From Gammaproteobacteria bacterium (GTDB taxonomy: Bacteria > Pseudomonadota > Gammaproteobacteria > Steroidobacterales > Woeseiaceae), in the NCBI GenBank assembly GCA_029863125.1, contig JAOTWB010000006.1:39438-103437 (forward strand): 64,000 bases of DNA, in the 5' to 3' direction. Of the stretch, positions 50,339-60,498 are shown one piece after another. The first letter of the stretch is position 1. Each line of letters begins with the position of its first letter. The translations under genes were made by a program, and so were the position numbers. Below the pieces are notes generated by a model that ran no database searches, was not told where the DNA came from, and saw only the letters and a list, made by a program, of their open reading frames with translations.

Positions 50339-52124
50339 CTTCCACTGGCTGCGTCCGGCATGGCTGTTGGCCGTTCCGCTCGTCGTCCTGGCGGCCGTTC
50401 TTTTCGCGCGGGGTCGCCTGGACTCCGGCAACTGGCGCAATGTAATCGACCCGGCGCTGATGCCTTACGTATTGTCCCGCGCTCCGGGTCGCGGCGCCGA
50501 CTATCGCTGGTGGCTGCTGGCGATCGGCGGCGTTCTCGCGGCACTGGCGCTGGCCGGACCGGCCTGGCAGCGCATCGAACAACCGGTCTTTCGTGCCGAA
50601 CAGGCGCTGGTCGTTGCGCTTGACCTTTCCAGATCGATGGATGCGCAGGACATTTCACCGAGTCGCCTGGCGCGTGCGCGCCTGAAGATCCTTGACATAC
50701 TCGCTCGCCGCAAGAGCGGGCAGACGGCCCTCGTTGTTTATTCGTCGAATGCTTTCACGGTCACCCCGCTGACAACGGATACCGATACGGTGGCGGCGCT
50801 CGTCAACAGCCTGAGTACCGACATCATGCCGAGTCGCGGCAGCAACCCGGTTGTCGCGATCGAAAAGGGCCGGCAGTTACTCGATCAGGCTGGTGTCGGC
50901 TATGGTGAAGTGCTGCTGATTACTGATGGCGGCTCATCGGCCGCTACAGAGAAAGTCGCGCGTGAGCTGAAGTCGGCAGGCTATACCCTGTCCGTACTGG
51001 CTGTCGGTACGCGCGAGGGCGCGCCTATTCCGCGCGCGTCCGGGGGGTTCGTGACCGACAATCGCGGCAGGATCGCCGTACCAAGACTCGAAGAGACCGC
51101 GCTGCGCGCGCTGGCCGCCGCGGGCGGCGGGCGCTTCGCGGTGCTGTCTGCCGACAATCGTGATCTCGACATTCTGCTGTCCGGCGAAGTGATAACGCCG
51201 GCCGCGTCCGCCGAATCGCTGGCCACGGACCAATGGCGGGAAGAAGGACCGTGGCTATTGCTGCTGCTCCTGCCGTTTGCGGCGTTGGCATTTCGGCGTG
51301 GCTGGGTCCTGATCCTCTTGGTCTTCATCGCGCCGCAGACGGCAGAAGCATCGCTGTGGGACGATCTGTGGCGAAACAGGAATCAACAGGCACAAAAGCA
51401 GCTCGAAGCGGGCAATGCTGAAGCGGCGATCGCACTCTTCGAGGACCCCGAGTGGCGCGCCGTCGCCCGCTATCGCGCCAAAGATTATGCGGGCAGTGCG
51501 GCCGAGTTTGCCGAACGCGGCGACGCAAGAAGTTTCTACAATCTTGGTAACGCGATGGCTTACCAGGGTGAGTTCGATTCGGCCATCGATGCCTACGAGC
51601 AGGTACTCGAAATGGAGCCCGACAACGAAGACGCGGCTTATAACCTCGAACTCATAAAGAATCTCAAGAATCAGCAGCAACAGCAGCAGGAAAACCAGGG
51701 CGACCAGCAGCAGCAGGGCGACGGGCAGGAAGGCGAGGGGGAGCCATCCGACTCCGAGAGCCAGCCTGGCCAGGAAGGTTCGGAGGGATCGTCGGCTATG
51801 GAAGACCAGTCCGCCGAAAGCGACGCATCGCAACGGGGCAATGAGGAAATGAGCGACGAGGATCTCGAAGCGCTGCAGCGGGAACTGCAGCGCGCAGCCG
51901 AAGAGGCGCAAACGGGCGAAAAGCCCGAACAACTGTCGGCCGCCGAGCTGGCCGAGCTCCGCCAGCAGCAGGAGCAGGAGCAGGCGATGGAGCAATGGCT
52001 GCGCCGCATACCCGACGATCCGGGCGGTCTGCTGCGGCGCAAATTCAGGCACCAGTATCAGCGTTCCGGCAAGGACCAGGACGGCAACGATGTCTGGCCG
52101 GATAATGAGGCGCAGCCGTGGTAG
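50328..52124 (+). CDS. VWA + TPR protein (BatB/BatC-type fusion)
   Basis: VALDLSRSMDAQDISPSR MIDAS, then TPR (FYNLGNAMAYQGEFDSAIDAYEQVLEMEPDNEDAAYNLELI) and Gln/Glu-rich tail. Confidence 0.92.
   Translation: MLADFHWLRPAWLLAVPLVVLAAVLFARGRLDSGNWRNVIDPALMPYVLSRAPGRGADYRWWLLAIGGVLAALALAGPAWQRIEQPVFRAEQALVVALDLSRSMDAQDISPSRLARARLKILDILARRKSGQTALVVYSSNAFTVTPLTTDTDTVAALVNSLSTDIMPSRGSNPVVAIEKGRQLLDQAGVGYGEVLLITDGGSSAATEKVARELKSAGYTLSVLAVGTREGAPIPRASGGFVTDNRGRIAVPRLEETALRALAAAGGGRFAVLSADNRDLDILLSGEVITPAASAESLATDQWREEGPWLLLLLLPFAALAFRRGWVLILLVFIAPQTAEASLWDDLWRNRNQQAQKQLEAGNAEAAIALFEDPEWRAVARYRAKDYAGSAAEFAERGDARSFYNLGNAMAYQGEFDSAIDAYEQVLEMEPDNEDAAYNLELIKNLKNQQQQQQENQGDQQQQGDGQEGEGEPSDSESQPGQEGSEGSSAMEDQSAESDASQRGNEEMSDEDLEALQRELQRAAEEAQTGEKPEQLSAAELAELRQQQEQEQAMEQWLRRIPDDPGGLLRRKFRHQYQRSGKDQDGNDVWPDNEAQPW
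51671..51990 (+). repeat. low-complexity Gln/Glu-rich coding stretch with CAG runs
   Basis: NQQQQQQENQGDQQQQGDGQEGEGEPSDSESQPGQEG... encoded partly by CAG/CAA runs. Confidence 0.8.
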
Positions 52125-53803
52125 CGCTGAACGACCGACTTTTTCGCTGCCTGACGCTGACGCTGATCGTTGCTGTCGCTCTGATGTCGAGCGCGTCGGC
52201 GGCCGTGCGTGCGCAGGTCGACCGTCTGACCGTGGACCTGAACGAGTCGTTCATGCTTGAAATCATCGTCGATACGAATACCGACATGGAACCCGATCTC
52301 ACGGTCCTGGAAGAAGGGTTCTACGTGGGCCAGGTCAGCCAGCTCAGCAACACATCAATTTACAACGGCGAAATCCGGCGCAGCCGGACATGGACGATCG
52401 CGCTGATGCCGAAAACAACCGGGGAGCAGGAAATCCCGGCCATCACGGTCGGCAATGAGCAGAGTGCCCCGGTGAGCATCACTGTCAACGAACCGTCGCA
52501 GGAGCCGCCGGGTGAGGCGGATGTATTCATTTCGAGCGAGATAGACCAGGCGGAAGCTTACGTGCAGGCGCAGATCCTTTATCGCATCAAGGTGTATCGT
52601 GCGGTGCCAACCCGGCAACCGACGTTGCGCGAGCCGACGATCAGCGGCGCCGAAGTTCTCGTGGAATTGGCCGGGGACGAAAAAAGTTATGAAGCGATTC
52701 TCAGCGGCAAGGCGTACAACGTCGTAGAACGAGTCATAGCACTGTATCCGCAGCAGAGTGGCGAGATCGCGATTTCTCCGGCGCTGTTCGAGGCGCGCGT
52801 GCTGAGGAACGGTCGTATCACAGGTCGCAAGGTATTCCAGTCGGATGCGCACACGGTCAAGGTGCTGCCGATACCGGAAGCGCCTGACGAATTTCCGGAT
52901 GCAGTCTGGTTGCCGGCACGCGATGTAGAGCTGAGTGAGGAATGGTCGCGTGACCCGGAGCGTATCAATGCAGGCGAGCCCGTCACGCGGCGTGTGACGA
53001 TAAGCGCGCTTGGACAAATCGAAACGCAAATCCCGGCGGTCGCGCCACCGACGGTAGAGGGTCTCAACATTTACGCCGATAAACCGGAACTGAGTCGCCG
53101 CGTGGAAAGCGGTGGAATCCGAGGCATTCGGAAAGACCAGTACGCGATCATCGGCGTCAACGCAGGTGCCATTGAAGTGCCCGAGCTGGAGGTGCCCTGG
53201 TGGGATATCGATGCGGCGACCTGGCGCGTCGCGAAGCTGCCGGCGCGCACGATCAACGTCAAGGCGGTCGACATGCCGGCCACTGTTGAGCCAGTTGCCG
53301 AAACAACGCCGGAAGCGGACGTTGCGCAAAAGGTCGTGCCCCCGTTCATGCCCGGCGGTTTTTGGCAACGAGTGAGCCAGCTGCTGGCGGCAGTCTGGCT
53401 GCTGACGATCTTCGGCTGGTGGTGGTCCTCGCGCGATCGCAAGCGTCCACCGCGACAGCCCGAGCCCCCGCCGGTGTACAAGCGGCAGGCGAAGTTGGTG
53501 AAGGTGGCCTGCAAAGCCGCGCTGGCCGGTGACGGCACGGCAGTGCGTTCAGCGCTGATCGAGTGGGGTCGCCTGCAGTGGCCGGATGAGGCGCCGTGCA
53601 GCGTTGGCGAGCTGGCACAACGCGTTGCAGCGCCACTCTCGGACGAATTGCGAGCACTGTCAAAGGCGAGTTACGGCCCCGGCGGCAGTGAATGGGACGG
53701 CGCGGCGCTGGCAAAATCGCTCAGGTCCATTGCTGCCGTAAGCAAGGATTCCCGGCTTGATCACGAGGATCCTCTGCCGCCGCTGATGCCGCCCGTCGCC
53801 TGA
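52118..53803 (+). CDS. BatD-like protein (oxygen tolerance domain)
   Basis: Signal peptide, AAVRAQVDRLTVDLNESFMLEIIVDT, C-terminal TM; end of Bat operon; start overlaps previous stop. Confidence 0.9.
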   Translation: MVALNDRLFRCLTLTLIVAVALMSSASAAVRAQVDRLTVDLNESFMLEIIVDTNTDMEPDLTVLEEGFYVGQVSQLSNTSIYNGEIRRSRTWTIALMPKTTGEQEIPAITVGNEQSAPVSITVNEPSQEPPGEADVFISSEIDQAEAYVQAQILYRIKVYRAVPTRQPTLREPTISGAEVLVELAGDEKSYEAILSGKAYNVVERVIALYPQQSGEIAISPALFEARVLRNGRITGRKVFQSDAHTVKVLPIPEAPDEFPDAVWLPARDVELSEEWSRDPERINAGEPVTRRVTISALGQIETQIPAVAPPTVEGLNIYADKPELSRRVESGGIRGIRKDQYAIIGVNAGAIEVPELEVPWWDIDAATWRVAKLPARTINVKAVDMPATVEPVAETTPEADVAQKVVPPFMPGGFWQRVSQLLAAVWLLTIFGWWWSSRDRKRPPRQPEPPPVYKRQAKLVKVACKAALAGDGTAVRSALIEWGRLQWPDEAPCSVGELAQRVAAPLSDELRALSKASYGPGGSEWDGAALAKSLRSIAAVSKDSRLDHEDPLPPLMPPVA

Positions 53804-53811
53804 TCCTCATG

Positions 53812-53860
53812 GGGACATTCTCAATTCAACGTCTCAATACGTTAAATTTGAGAAGGTCCC
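53812..53860. repeat. REP-like palindrome after batD
   Basis: GGGAC-a-TTCTCAATTCAACGT-ctcaat-ACGTTAAATTTGAGAA-g-GTCCC inverted repeat. Confidence 0.6.
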
Positions 53861-53925
53861 GAGGCGAATGGGAGTACAATAAAAGGGCAATTCGCCGAGC
53901 GAACCGGCGCGACAAAAGCACTAAT

Positions 53926-54123
53926 ATGGAAACGCTGTTTCAGTTTATCGATAACGTGGAAGACGCCATCGTCGCGATGGGACTGCGTCTGCGGCGTTAT
54001 CTGACCCGACGCCCGAAGGAGCGGCGGCGAGTTGCCAGAACACCGATGGTCAAACCGCAGCATCGGGATCCGCCGCAGGCCGACGACGGGCGGACGGGTT
54101 CCGCCGACGCAAACGATAGCTGA
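53926..54123 (+). CDS. small Arg-rich hypothetical protein
   Basis: 65-aa ORF METLFQFIDNVEDAIVAMGLRLRRYLTRRP...; no homology recognised. Confidence 0.4.
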   Translation: METLFQFIDNVEDAIVAMGLRLRRYLTRRPKERRRVARTPMVKPQHRDPPQADDGRTGSADANDS

Positions 54124-54126
54124 GGT

Positions 54127-54546
54127 CTACCAGTGCCCGACGCTGGGCATTGAAGCCCACGGTTCAGCGGGCGGCAGGGCGTCTCCTTTTTGCAGCAGCT
54201 CGATAGATATATTGTCGGGCGAGCGAACGAACGCCATGTGGCCGTCGCGCGGAGGGCGGTTAATGGTGACACCGCCATCCATGAGCTTCTGGCAAATCGC
54301 GTAAATGTCATCGACCTGGTAAGCGAGGTGACCGAAATTGCGCCCCTCGTCGTATTCCTCCGGATCCCAATTGTAGGTCAGCTCGACCTGTGCTTCCTCA
54401 TTGCCCGGTGCCGCGAGAAAGATCAACGTGAATCGTCCCTTTTCGCTGTCGTAGCGTTTGAGCTCGGTGAGCCCCAGCTTGCCGCAGTAGAAATCCAGAG
54501 ACTTTTCGACGTCGGTCACACGCACCATGGTATGCAGGTATTTCAT
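54127..54546 (-). CDS. gloA: lactoylglutathione lyase (glyoxalase I)
   Basis: MKYLHTMVRVTDVEKSLDFYCGKLGLTELKRYD...ELTYNWDPEEYDEGRNFGHLAYQVDDIY. Confidence 0.93.
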   Translation of the reverse strand: MKYLHTMVRVTDVEKSLDFYCGKLGLTELKRYDSEKGRFTLIFLAAPGNEEAQVELTYNWDPEEYDEGRNFGHLAYQVDDIYAICQKLMDGGVTINRPPRDGHMAFVRSPDNISIELLQKGDALPPAEPWASMPSVGHW

Positions 54547-54609
54547 GATCTTGCTCCGGGTGGGTCTTGACCCCACAATGGTCGTTGATCATCGGGCCGC
54601 AGGCAATAC

Positions 54610-55299
54610 GTGAAGGACATCCGCACCATTACCCTGGATCTGGACGATACGCTCTGGGAAATTCACCCGGTCCTGCGGCGCGCCGAAGAACAGCTGTGGG
54701 CCTGGATCGCCAAACACTATCCGCGCATCACTGAGCAGTTTCAGCGGGCGGACGTGATGCAGCTGCGCTCGGAGGTGATCGCCGAATTCGAGGACCAGTC
54801 GCATGACCTGACGTTTCTGCGTCGCACGGTACTGGCGCGGCTGGGTGAGGCCGCAGGTTATGGCGACAGCTATGTTGATGAGGCGTTCGAAGTATTCAAC
54901 CGGGTCCGCAATGATGTCACCCTCTTTCCCGAAGCGCGGCCGGCGCTCGTCGCGTTGCGCGAACGCTTCGTGTTGATTGCCGTTACAAACGGCAACGCGG
55001 ACCTGGAGAGGATCGGTATACGCGACTTGTTCGACGGCGCTGTTTCGGCAGCCATGGCCGGCGCTGCCAAGCCTGCGAGCGAGATATTTGAGATGGCTGT
55101 GGCGGCCGGTGGTGCAAGCGCGGCGCAGACTCTCCACGTTGGCGACCACCCTTGGCATGATGTTCACGGCGCTCGCGACGCGGGGCTGAAAGCCGTCTGG
55201 GTCAACCGCAACGGCGACGAGTGGCCCGACGAGTATCTCGCGCCGGACGGCGAGGTCCGGCATGTCGGAGAGCTGCACGCTCTGCTGACGCAGACCTAG
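54610..55299 (+). CDS. HAD-superfamily hydrolase
   Basis: ITLDLDDTLWEIHPVL, VTNGNADLERIGI, HVGDHPWHDVHGARDAGLKAVWVNR; GTG start. Confidence 0.9.
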   Translation: MKDIRTITLDLDDTLWEIHPVLRRAEEQLWAWIAKHYPRITEQFQRADVMQLRSEVIAEFEDQSHDLTFLRRTVLARLGEAAGYGDSYVDEAFEVFNRVRNDVTLFPEARPALVALRERFVLIAVTNGNADLERIGIRDLFDGAVSAAMAGAAKPASEIFEMAVAAGGASAAQTLHVGDHPWHDVHGARDAGLKAVWVNRNGDEWPDEYLAPDGEVRHVGELHALLTQT

Positions 55300-55308
55300 C
55301 GTTTACCA

Positions 55309-56229
55309 GTGGCCGCTCATCCAATCATCCTGTACGTCCCGGGCCTGCTTCCCAAGCCCGAGCCGGCGGCGCATCGAGACGCGCTGCTGCGCTGCCTGTC
55401 CGCAGGTTTACGCCGCGTCGACGAATCGGTTGCCGAGGTCGTGGCGTCGACGACGGGCGGCTTCGACATTGTCTCCTGGACGTTCGACTTTTATCGGGAG
55501 CACAGGGATATCGGCATCGACCGCGCCTCCATCGCGGACGTTATCAGCAAGCCCGGTGTGAGCGAACGCGACGTTGCCGAAGCCAGGTCATGGGGGCGAA
55601 GACTGACTCTCTGGATATACAGGCTGGGTGACCGGCTGCCGTTTCTGATTCCGCATATTGCAAGCGAGCGAACGGAAATGCATCTGCGCGATCTGCGTCG
55701 CTACACGCAGGATGACAACGGCATCGCGGAGCATACGCGACGCATGCTCAAAGTGCCGCTGCGGGCCGCGACAGAGGGGCACCACCCGGTGTTGCTGATC
55801 GGGCATAGCATGGGATCGGTTATTGCCTACGACACCTTGTGGGAAATGTCGCACAACAGACGTGACCACGCCGCGGTCGATCTGCTGTTGACAATGGGCA
55901 GTCCCTTAGGTCAGCACTATATTCAGAAACGACTCAAAGGTGGCACGGTGCGTGGTGCGAGTCGCTATCCGCACAACATCCGGAAGTGGAAGAACCTCTC
56001 GGCGGTTGGTGATCTCACTGCCATTGATCCAGGGCTCAGAAATGACTTCGGAGAAATGCTGGAGCTAGGGCTTGTCGAGCGCTTCGAGGACGTCGAGATA
56101 CATAACTACTTTCGTCTCGACGGCGTGCTTAACGTGCACTCCGAGTATGGCTACCTCGTCAATGAAACGACCGCGCGCACCGTTGCAGCCTGGTGGCGCG
56201 GCCATGATTCAACATTGTCAGACGGCTAA
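55309..56229 (+). CDS. hypothetical protein with alpha/beta-hydrolase-like GHSMGS motif
   Basis: HPVLLIGHSMGSVIAYDTLWEM; GTG start. Confidence 0.7.
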   Translation: MAAHPIILYVPGLLPKPEPAAHRDALLRCLSAGLRRVDESVAEVVASTTGGFDIVSWTFDFYREHRDIGIDRASIADVISKPGVSERDVAEARSWGRRLTLWIYRLGDRLPFLIPHIASERTEMHLRDLRRYTQDDNGIAEHTRRMLKVPLRAATEGHHPVLLIGHSMGSVIAYDTLWEMSHNRRDHAAVDLLLTMGSPLGQHYIQKRLKGGTVRGASRYPHNIRKWKNLSAVGDLTAIDPGLRNDFGEMLELGLVERFEDVEIHNYFRLDGVLNVHSEYGYLVNETTARTVAAWWRGHDSTLSDG

Positions 56230-57692
56230 CTCGCTTCGAGATTCGGCTTGATAACAATATCGATGCGGCGGTTGCGCGCGCGGCCAGCGGCGGTTTCGTT
56301 GCTGGCTACGGGCCGTGTTTCTCCGTAACCGGTCGCGATCAAACGATACGTCGGAATGCGCATTGCGTTGATCATGTACTGTTGGACAGATTCGGCCCGT
56401 GCCTGTGAAAGCGTCTGGTTAAAATCATCGCCACCGTGCGAGTCCGTGTGGCCCTCGATCGTGATTTCGCTGCGGGGGAAGACGTCGATGGCTTTTTCAA
56501 CTTTCGCGAGAAGGTCGAAGTTTGCCGATTTGATCTGCGATTCGCCGCTGTCGAAGCTCAGGCCGACGAGTCGCATAATGATGCTGTTGCCCTCACGGAA
56601 CACACGGGCCTCGTCCGCTGTAAACATCTTTTCGATTTGCTCGAACTGCTGTTTAACGCGGGCCTGCGCTTCGAGTCGCTGTACCAGCGCGGCCCGTTCG
56701 GCCGTCGCGCCGCCGAGGCGCTCGTCCAGCGCGCTGAGTTCTTCTTCCAAATCAGCAATACGAATTTCGTTTTCAGCCTTTTCCTGCTGCAGGCTTTGCA
56801 GCTGATTGCGCTGATCTTCAAAGAAAGCGACGAGTTCCCGGGTCAGCCTGTCCGGACCATCTGCCATATTCGGAATAGCATCCGCAACGCCGGCAATCGC
56901 TTGCAGCGGCTGCTCCCACTGCAGCACCAGCTCCTCCGGCGCCAGCTTCTTGTCACGGACGTTGCGGACAACCTCGGAAAGATACAGCGCGTGTTTGGCC
57001 TCGTAGTTCGCCTGCTGCGCGAGGCTGCGCGGCAGATCGGTGTCATACCGGTTCTCGCTCAGTTCGCGTTCGGCATCGGCGAGCAACTGTTTGGCTTTGC
57101 CAAGCGTGATTGGCGCGTAACGCCCGACGCGAGCCCGATCGGCGTCTGCCAGTAGACGACGGGTTTCACTCAGGTACTGTGCTTTGATAGCAATGAGTTC
57201 GGCGTCGCGATAAAGGCTCGTCGCCTCGATATCGCGACGTTTCGAGTTCTTAAGATCGCCGCGTTCCAGGAGCCGGATGGCATCAGAGAACTTGCGCTGT
57301 GCTTCCTGCCAGATTTCAGTGGACAGTTCCGGCGCCCTTGCATTCGCAGCATCCTGGCGGCTCTTCATTACCTGGGCCAGCGCGGTCTTTGCGAGCCTGG
57401 CTTTTTCGGCCGCCGTATTGAAATACGTCGTGGCATTGGCCGCGTTCGAGCGAACGAATTCGATGTTCCGTCCGCGTTCCAGGGCCGACTCGGCGTCGCC
57501 GTACTCTTTGAGGCCCTGTTCGTAGCTTCTTGGGGCGAGCAGCTCGGCATTGGCCGCATCCGCTGCCGCCTTGGCGGCATCGGCCTCCTTGAAAAACGTC
57601 TTGCGTAACTCGTTTTGCGCGTAGCCATTGGCGGCTGAAAAAAGCAGCAGGCTCATTGCCACGAGTTTGACGAAATCGACTTTCGCGATCAT
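56226..57692 (-). CDS. OmpA-family protein with N-terminal DUF4398-like coiled region
   Basis: C-terminal SEITIEGHTDSHGGDDFNQTLSQARAESVQQYMI...GYGETRPVASNETAAGRARNRRIDIVI; long helical repeats before it. Confidence 0.88.
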   Translation of the reverse strand: MIAKVDFVKLVAMSLLLFSAANGYAQNELRKTFFKEADAAKAAADAANAELLAPRSYEQGLKEYGDAESALERGRNIEFVRSNAANATTYFNTAAEKARLAKTALAQVMKSRQDAANARAPELSTEIWQEAQRKFSDAIRLLERGDLKNSKRRDIEATSLYRDAELIAIKAQYLSETRRLLADADRARVGRYAPITLGKAKQLLADAERELSENRYDTDLPRSLAQQANYEAKHALYLSEVVRNVRDKKLAPEELVLQWEQPLQAIAGVADAIPNMADGPDRLTRELVAFFEDQRNQLQSLQQEKAENEIRIADLEEELSALDERLGGATAERAALVQRLEAQARVKQQFEQIEKMFTADEARVFREGNSIIMRLVGLSFDSGESQIKSANFDLLAKVEKAIDVFPRSEITIEGHTDSHGGDDFNQTLSQARAESVQQYMINAMRIPTYRLIATGYGETRPVASNETAAGRARNRRIDIVIKPNLEAS

Positions 57693-58031
57693 GTATTCAG
57701 TCCTCACATCGTTCTTGCGATCCAGGTCTGCCCAAGCGGTGGCAGGTGCAGCGCGATATTACATATGGTGTGACAGTAAATCTGTGCAGCGTGTCCAAAA
57801 TCCCCTCGAATTTTACGCACTCTGGGCCAAAAAGCCCGAAAAATCGTGCGCTTATCCCCTATTTGACGCTGTTTCGGCGCCGGATTTCACGCGAATTCTG
57901 AAAAGTCGCCGGTGCAGTATTTCCGGGGCCAAGTGTGATTCAGGTCAATTTTTCGACGATCTGTTCGTGCGGAACGGCAATTTGTGCTGTGGCTCACAGA
58001 TACCGATTGCGGGCACCGGTAGTCTTTAGCC

Positions 58032-58229
58032 ATGTCCGCGAAGTACTACACGCAGTTCATCCTGACCGACGCGCAATATCGTGACGGCAACGAATTCTGT
58101 GGTGTTGTCGAGCTGAATCGCCCGATGGGGCATGACTCGGACGAGCGCGACATCGAAGCCATTCTGGCCCGCAACTTTGACCTGCAGCAGAGCGCTGTAA
58201 AACTGGTCAGCTGGTCGAGACTGCACTAA
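58032..58229 (+). CDS. small hypothetical protein (65 aa)
   Basis: MSAKYYTQFILTDAQYRDGNEFCGVVELNRPMGHDSDERDIEAILARNFDLQQSAVKLVSWSRLH; followed by terminator. Confidence 0.65.
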   Translation: MSAKYYTQFILTDAQYRDGNEFCGVVELNRPMGHDSDERDIEAILARNFDLQQSAVKLVSWSRLH

Positions 58230-58262
58230 CACCTCTGGCGTTTTTGATTTCCCCCTGACTCT

Positions 58263-58288
58263 CCCGGCTTCGGCCGGGATCTTTTTTT
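58263..58288 (+). terminator. Rho-independent terminator
   Basis: cccggc-ttcg-gccggg stem then TTTTTTT. Confidence 0.85.
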
Positions 58289-58346
58289 GTGCGTTTTTTG
58301 TGCGACAATGCGCTCCCCAAAACACCACAGGCTGTGCACGGTTCGA

Positions 58347-59351
58347 ATGAGCAACAAGGACAAACAATTCCAGGGTATCCCGATCGTTCAGAGCGGCCGG
58401 AAGTACACGACGGACGCCGGCTTTGTAGCAATCAAGAACGGCATGAAGGACCGCCGCAACAGCGAACCCCTGGTTCGTGGCGACAAGCCGCACTGGCTGC
58501 GTGCAAAAATGCCCTCCGGACCCGGTTTTTCAGGCACCCGGAAAATTGTTCATGAGCACAGACTAAGTACGGTCTGTGAAGAATCGATGTGCCCGAATAT
58601 CGGTGAATGCTGGAACGCCGGTACCGCGACGATCATGGTGCTCGGGTCGGTTTGCACCAGAGCCTGCCGGTTTTGTGCCGTGGACACGGGTAACCCCAAG
58701 GGCTGGCTTGATCCGGAAGAACCACTGAATTCGGCGCGTGCCGTCAAGCTGATGGGCCTTCAGTATGTCGTTATCACGTCGGTGGATCGAGACGACCTCG
58801 CCGACGGCGGCGCGTCGCACTATGCGGAGTGCGTACGTGAGATCAAGAAACTCAATCCGAATACCGCGGTCGAGGCATTGACGCCTGATTTCAATGGCGT
58901 CAGGAAACATGTCGAGCTGGTCGTAGACTCCGGTCTCGAAGTGTTCGCTCAAAACGTCGAAACGGTTCGACGCCTGACCCGGCGCGTGCGGGATCCGCGC
59001 GCCGGCTACGAACAGACCATCGAGGTGTTGCGGCACGCCAAGGCGCATCGTCCCTCGGTGTTGACCAAGACCAGCCTGATGCTCGGCCTCGGCGAACGCG
59101 ACAATGAAATTGTGCAGACCATGCAGGACTTGAGCCGCGCGAACGTCGATATCCTCACACTGGGGCAGTATTTGCGGCCGACGCCGAACCACCTTCCCGT
59201 CGAGCGCTATGTTACGCCGCAGGAATTCGAGGCGTATCGGACGGAAGGACTCGAGATGGGATTTGTCGAAGTCGTCGCCGGACCCATGGTGCGCTCGAGC
59301 TACCGCGCCGAACAGGTGCTACAAAAAAATAACGTCGGCATTGCGATCTAA
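58347..59351 (+). CDS. lipA: lipoyl synthase
   Basis: [41 protein letters not shown] radical SAM and auxiliary cluster Cys. Confidence 0.97.
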   Translation: MSNKDKQFQGIPIVQSGRKYTTDAGFVAIKNGMKDRRNSEPLVRGDKPHWLRAKMPSGPGFSGTRKIVHEHRLSTVCEESMCPNIGECWNAGTATIMVLGSVCTRACRFCAVDTGNPKGWLDPEEPLNSARAVKLMGLQYVVITSVDRDDLADGGASHYAECVREIKKLNPNTAVEALTPDFNGVRKHVELVVDSGLEVFAQNVETVRRLTRRVRDPRAGYEQTIEVLRHAKAHRPSVLTKTSLMLGLGERDNEIVQTMQDLSRANVDILTLGQYLRPTPNHLPVERYVTPQEFEAYRTEGLEMGFVEVVAGPMVRSSYRAEQVLQKNNVGIAI

Positions 59352-59378
59352 CGATCCTGGCCGGGCTTCAGGACTCCA

Positions 59379-60398
59379 ATGACCCAGTTTCTCGCTGAAT
59401 ACGGTTTATTTCTTCTAAAAGTCATTACGATCCTGGCCGCGATTATCGTGGTCATCGTGGTTGCGGCATCGGCCGGGCGGAAGGCCAGCCACGAAGGTCT
59501 CGAAGTCGAAAACCTGAACAAGAAGTACAAGACGCTCGCCGATGTGCTGCTCGCAGCGGTATCGACAAAGAGCGCAAGAAAAAAAGCGGCAAAGGCCCGA
59601 AAGAAAGAAGAAAAGGCCGAGAGCAAGGCCCCGTCAGCAAGGCCGCGCAGTTTCGTCATCGATTTCAAAGGGGACCTCAAGGCCACCGCCGTCGCCTCGC
59701 TGCGCGAAGAAGTTAGTGCAATCCTCGATGTTGCGGCCGAGCGAGACGACGTGATCGTCCGGCTCGAGAATCATGGTGGCGTAGTGCACGAGCACGGACT
59801 TGCGGCGTCTCAGCTGGCAAGAATCCGAGACCACGAGATTCCGCTGCTGGTCTGTGTCGACAAAGTTGCAGCAAGCGGAGGGTACCTGATGGCTTGCGTT
59901 GCATCGAAAGTGTATGCCGCGCCGTTCGCTATTCTCGGCTCGATCGGAGTCCTCGCGCAAATCCCGAACTTCAATCGGATGCTCGATAGTCACGGTGTCG
60001 ATTTCGAGCAGGTCACGGCGGGTAAGTACAAGAGAACGGTGACAATGTTCGGCAAAAACACCGATGAAGATCGCGCAAAGTTGAAGGAAGAGCTCGAAGA
60101 CGTGCATGCGCTGTTCAAAGATGCTGTCGCGAAGTACCGCCCTGCGCTGGACCTCGACAAAGTCGCCACGGGCGAACACTGGTACGGCACGAGGGCACTC
60201 GAATACGGCCTTGCCGACGAGATCAGGACGAGCGATGAGCTGCTTAAGGAGCGCGCATCGGAGCGCGACCTGTACCTGGTCTCCTACAAGGTCAAGCAGC
60301 CGCTGCAGAAGCGGGTGCTGGCGCACATCGACAGCCTGCTCGAGAAAGCGGATGCGGCCGGCTGGCGACGCCGATTTGAATCCCGCCTGCCGCGCTAG
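59379..60398 (+). CDS. sohB: inner membrane S49-family peptidase SohB
   Basis: TM N-terminus, VDKVAASGGYLMACVASKVYAAPFAILGSIGVLAQIPNFNRML. Confidence 0.93.
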   Translation: MTQFLAEYGLFLLKVITILAAIIVVIVVAASAGRKASHEGLEVENLNKKYKTLADVLLAAVSTKSARKKAAKARKKEEKAESKAPSARPRSFVIDFKGDLKATAVASLREEVSAILDVAAERDDVIVRLENHGGVVHEHGLAASQLARIRDHEIPLLVCVDKVAASGGYLMACVASKVYAAPFAILGSIGVLAQIPNFNRMLDSHGVDFEQVTAGKYKRTVTMFGKNTDEDRAKLKEELEDVHALFKDAVAKYRPALDLDKVATGEHWYGTRALEYGLADEIRTSDELLKERASERDLYLVSYKVKQPLQKRVLAHIDSLLEKADAAGWRRRFESRLPR

Positions 60399-60463
60399 GG
60401 CCAAGGAACTGGCTTGGCCGATTCGGGTCGAATGTCGTGCGGGTCCGGAGCGCATCGAGGCGC

Positions 60464-60469
60464 TATAAT
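60464..60469 (+). promoter_or_regulatory. candidate -10 box upstream of the M48 protease gene
   Basis: Perfect TATAAT 30 nt before the start codon; no convincing -35. Confidence 0.35.
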
Positions 60470-60498
60470 CCGGCAAAACCCGAGGAGTCCCTGATCGC

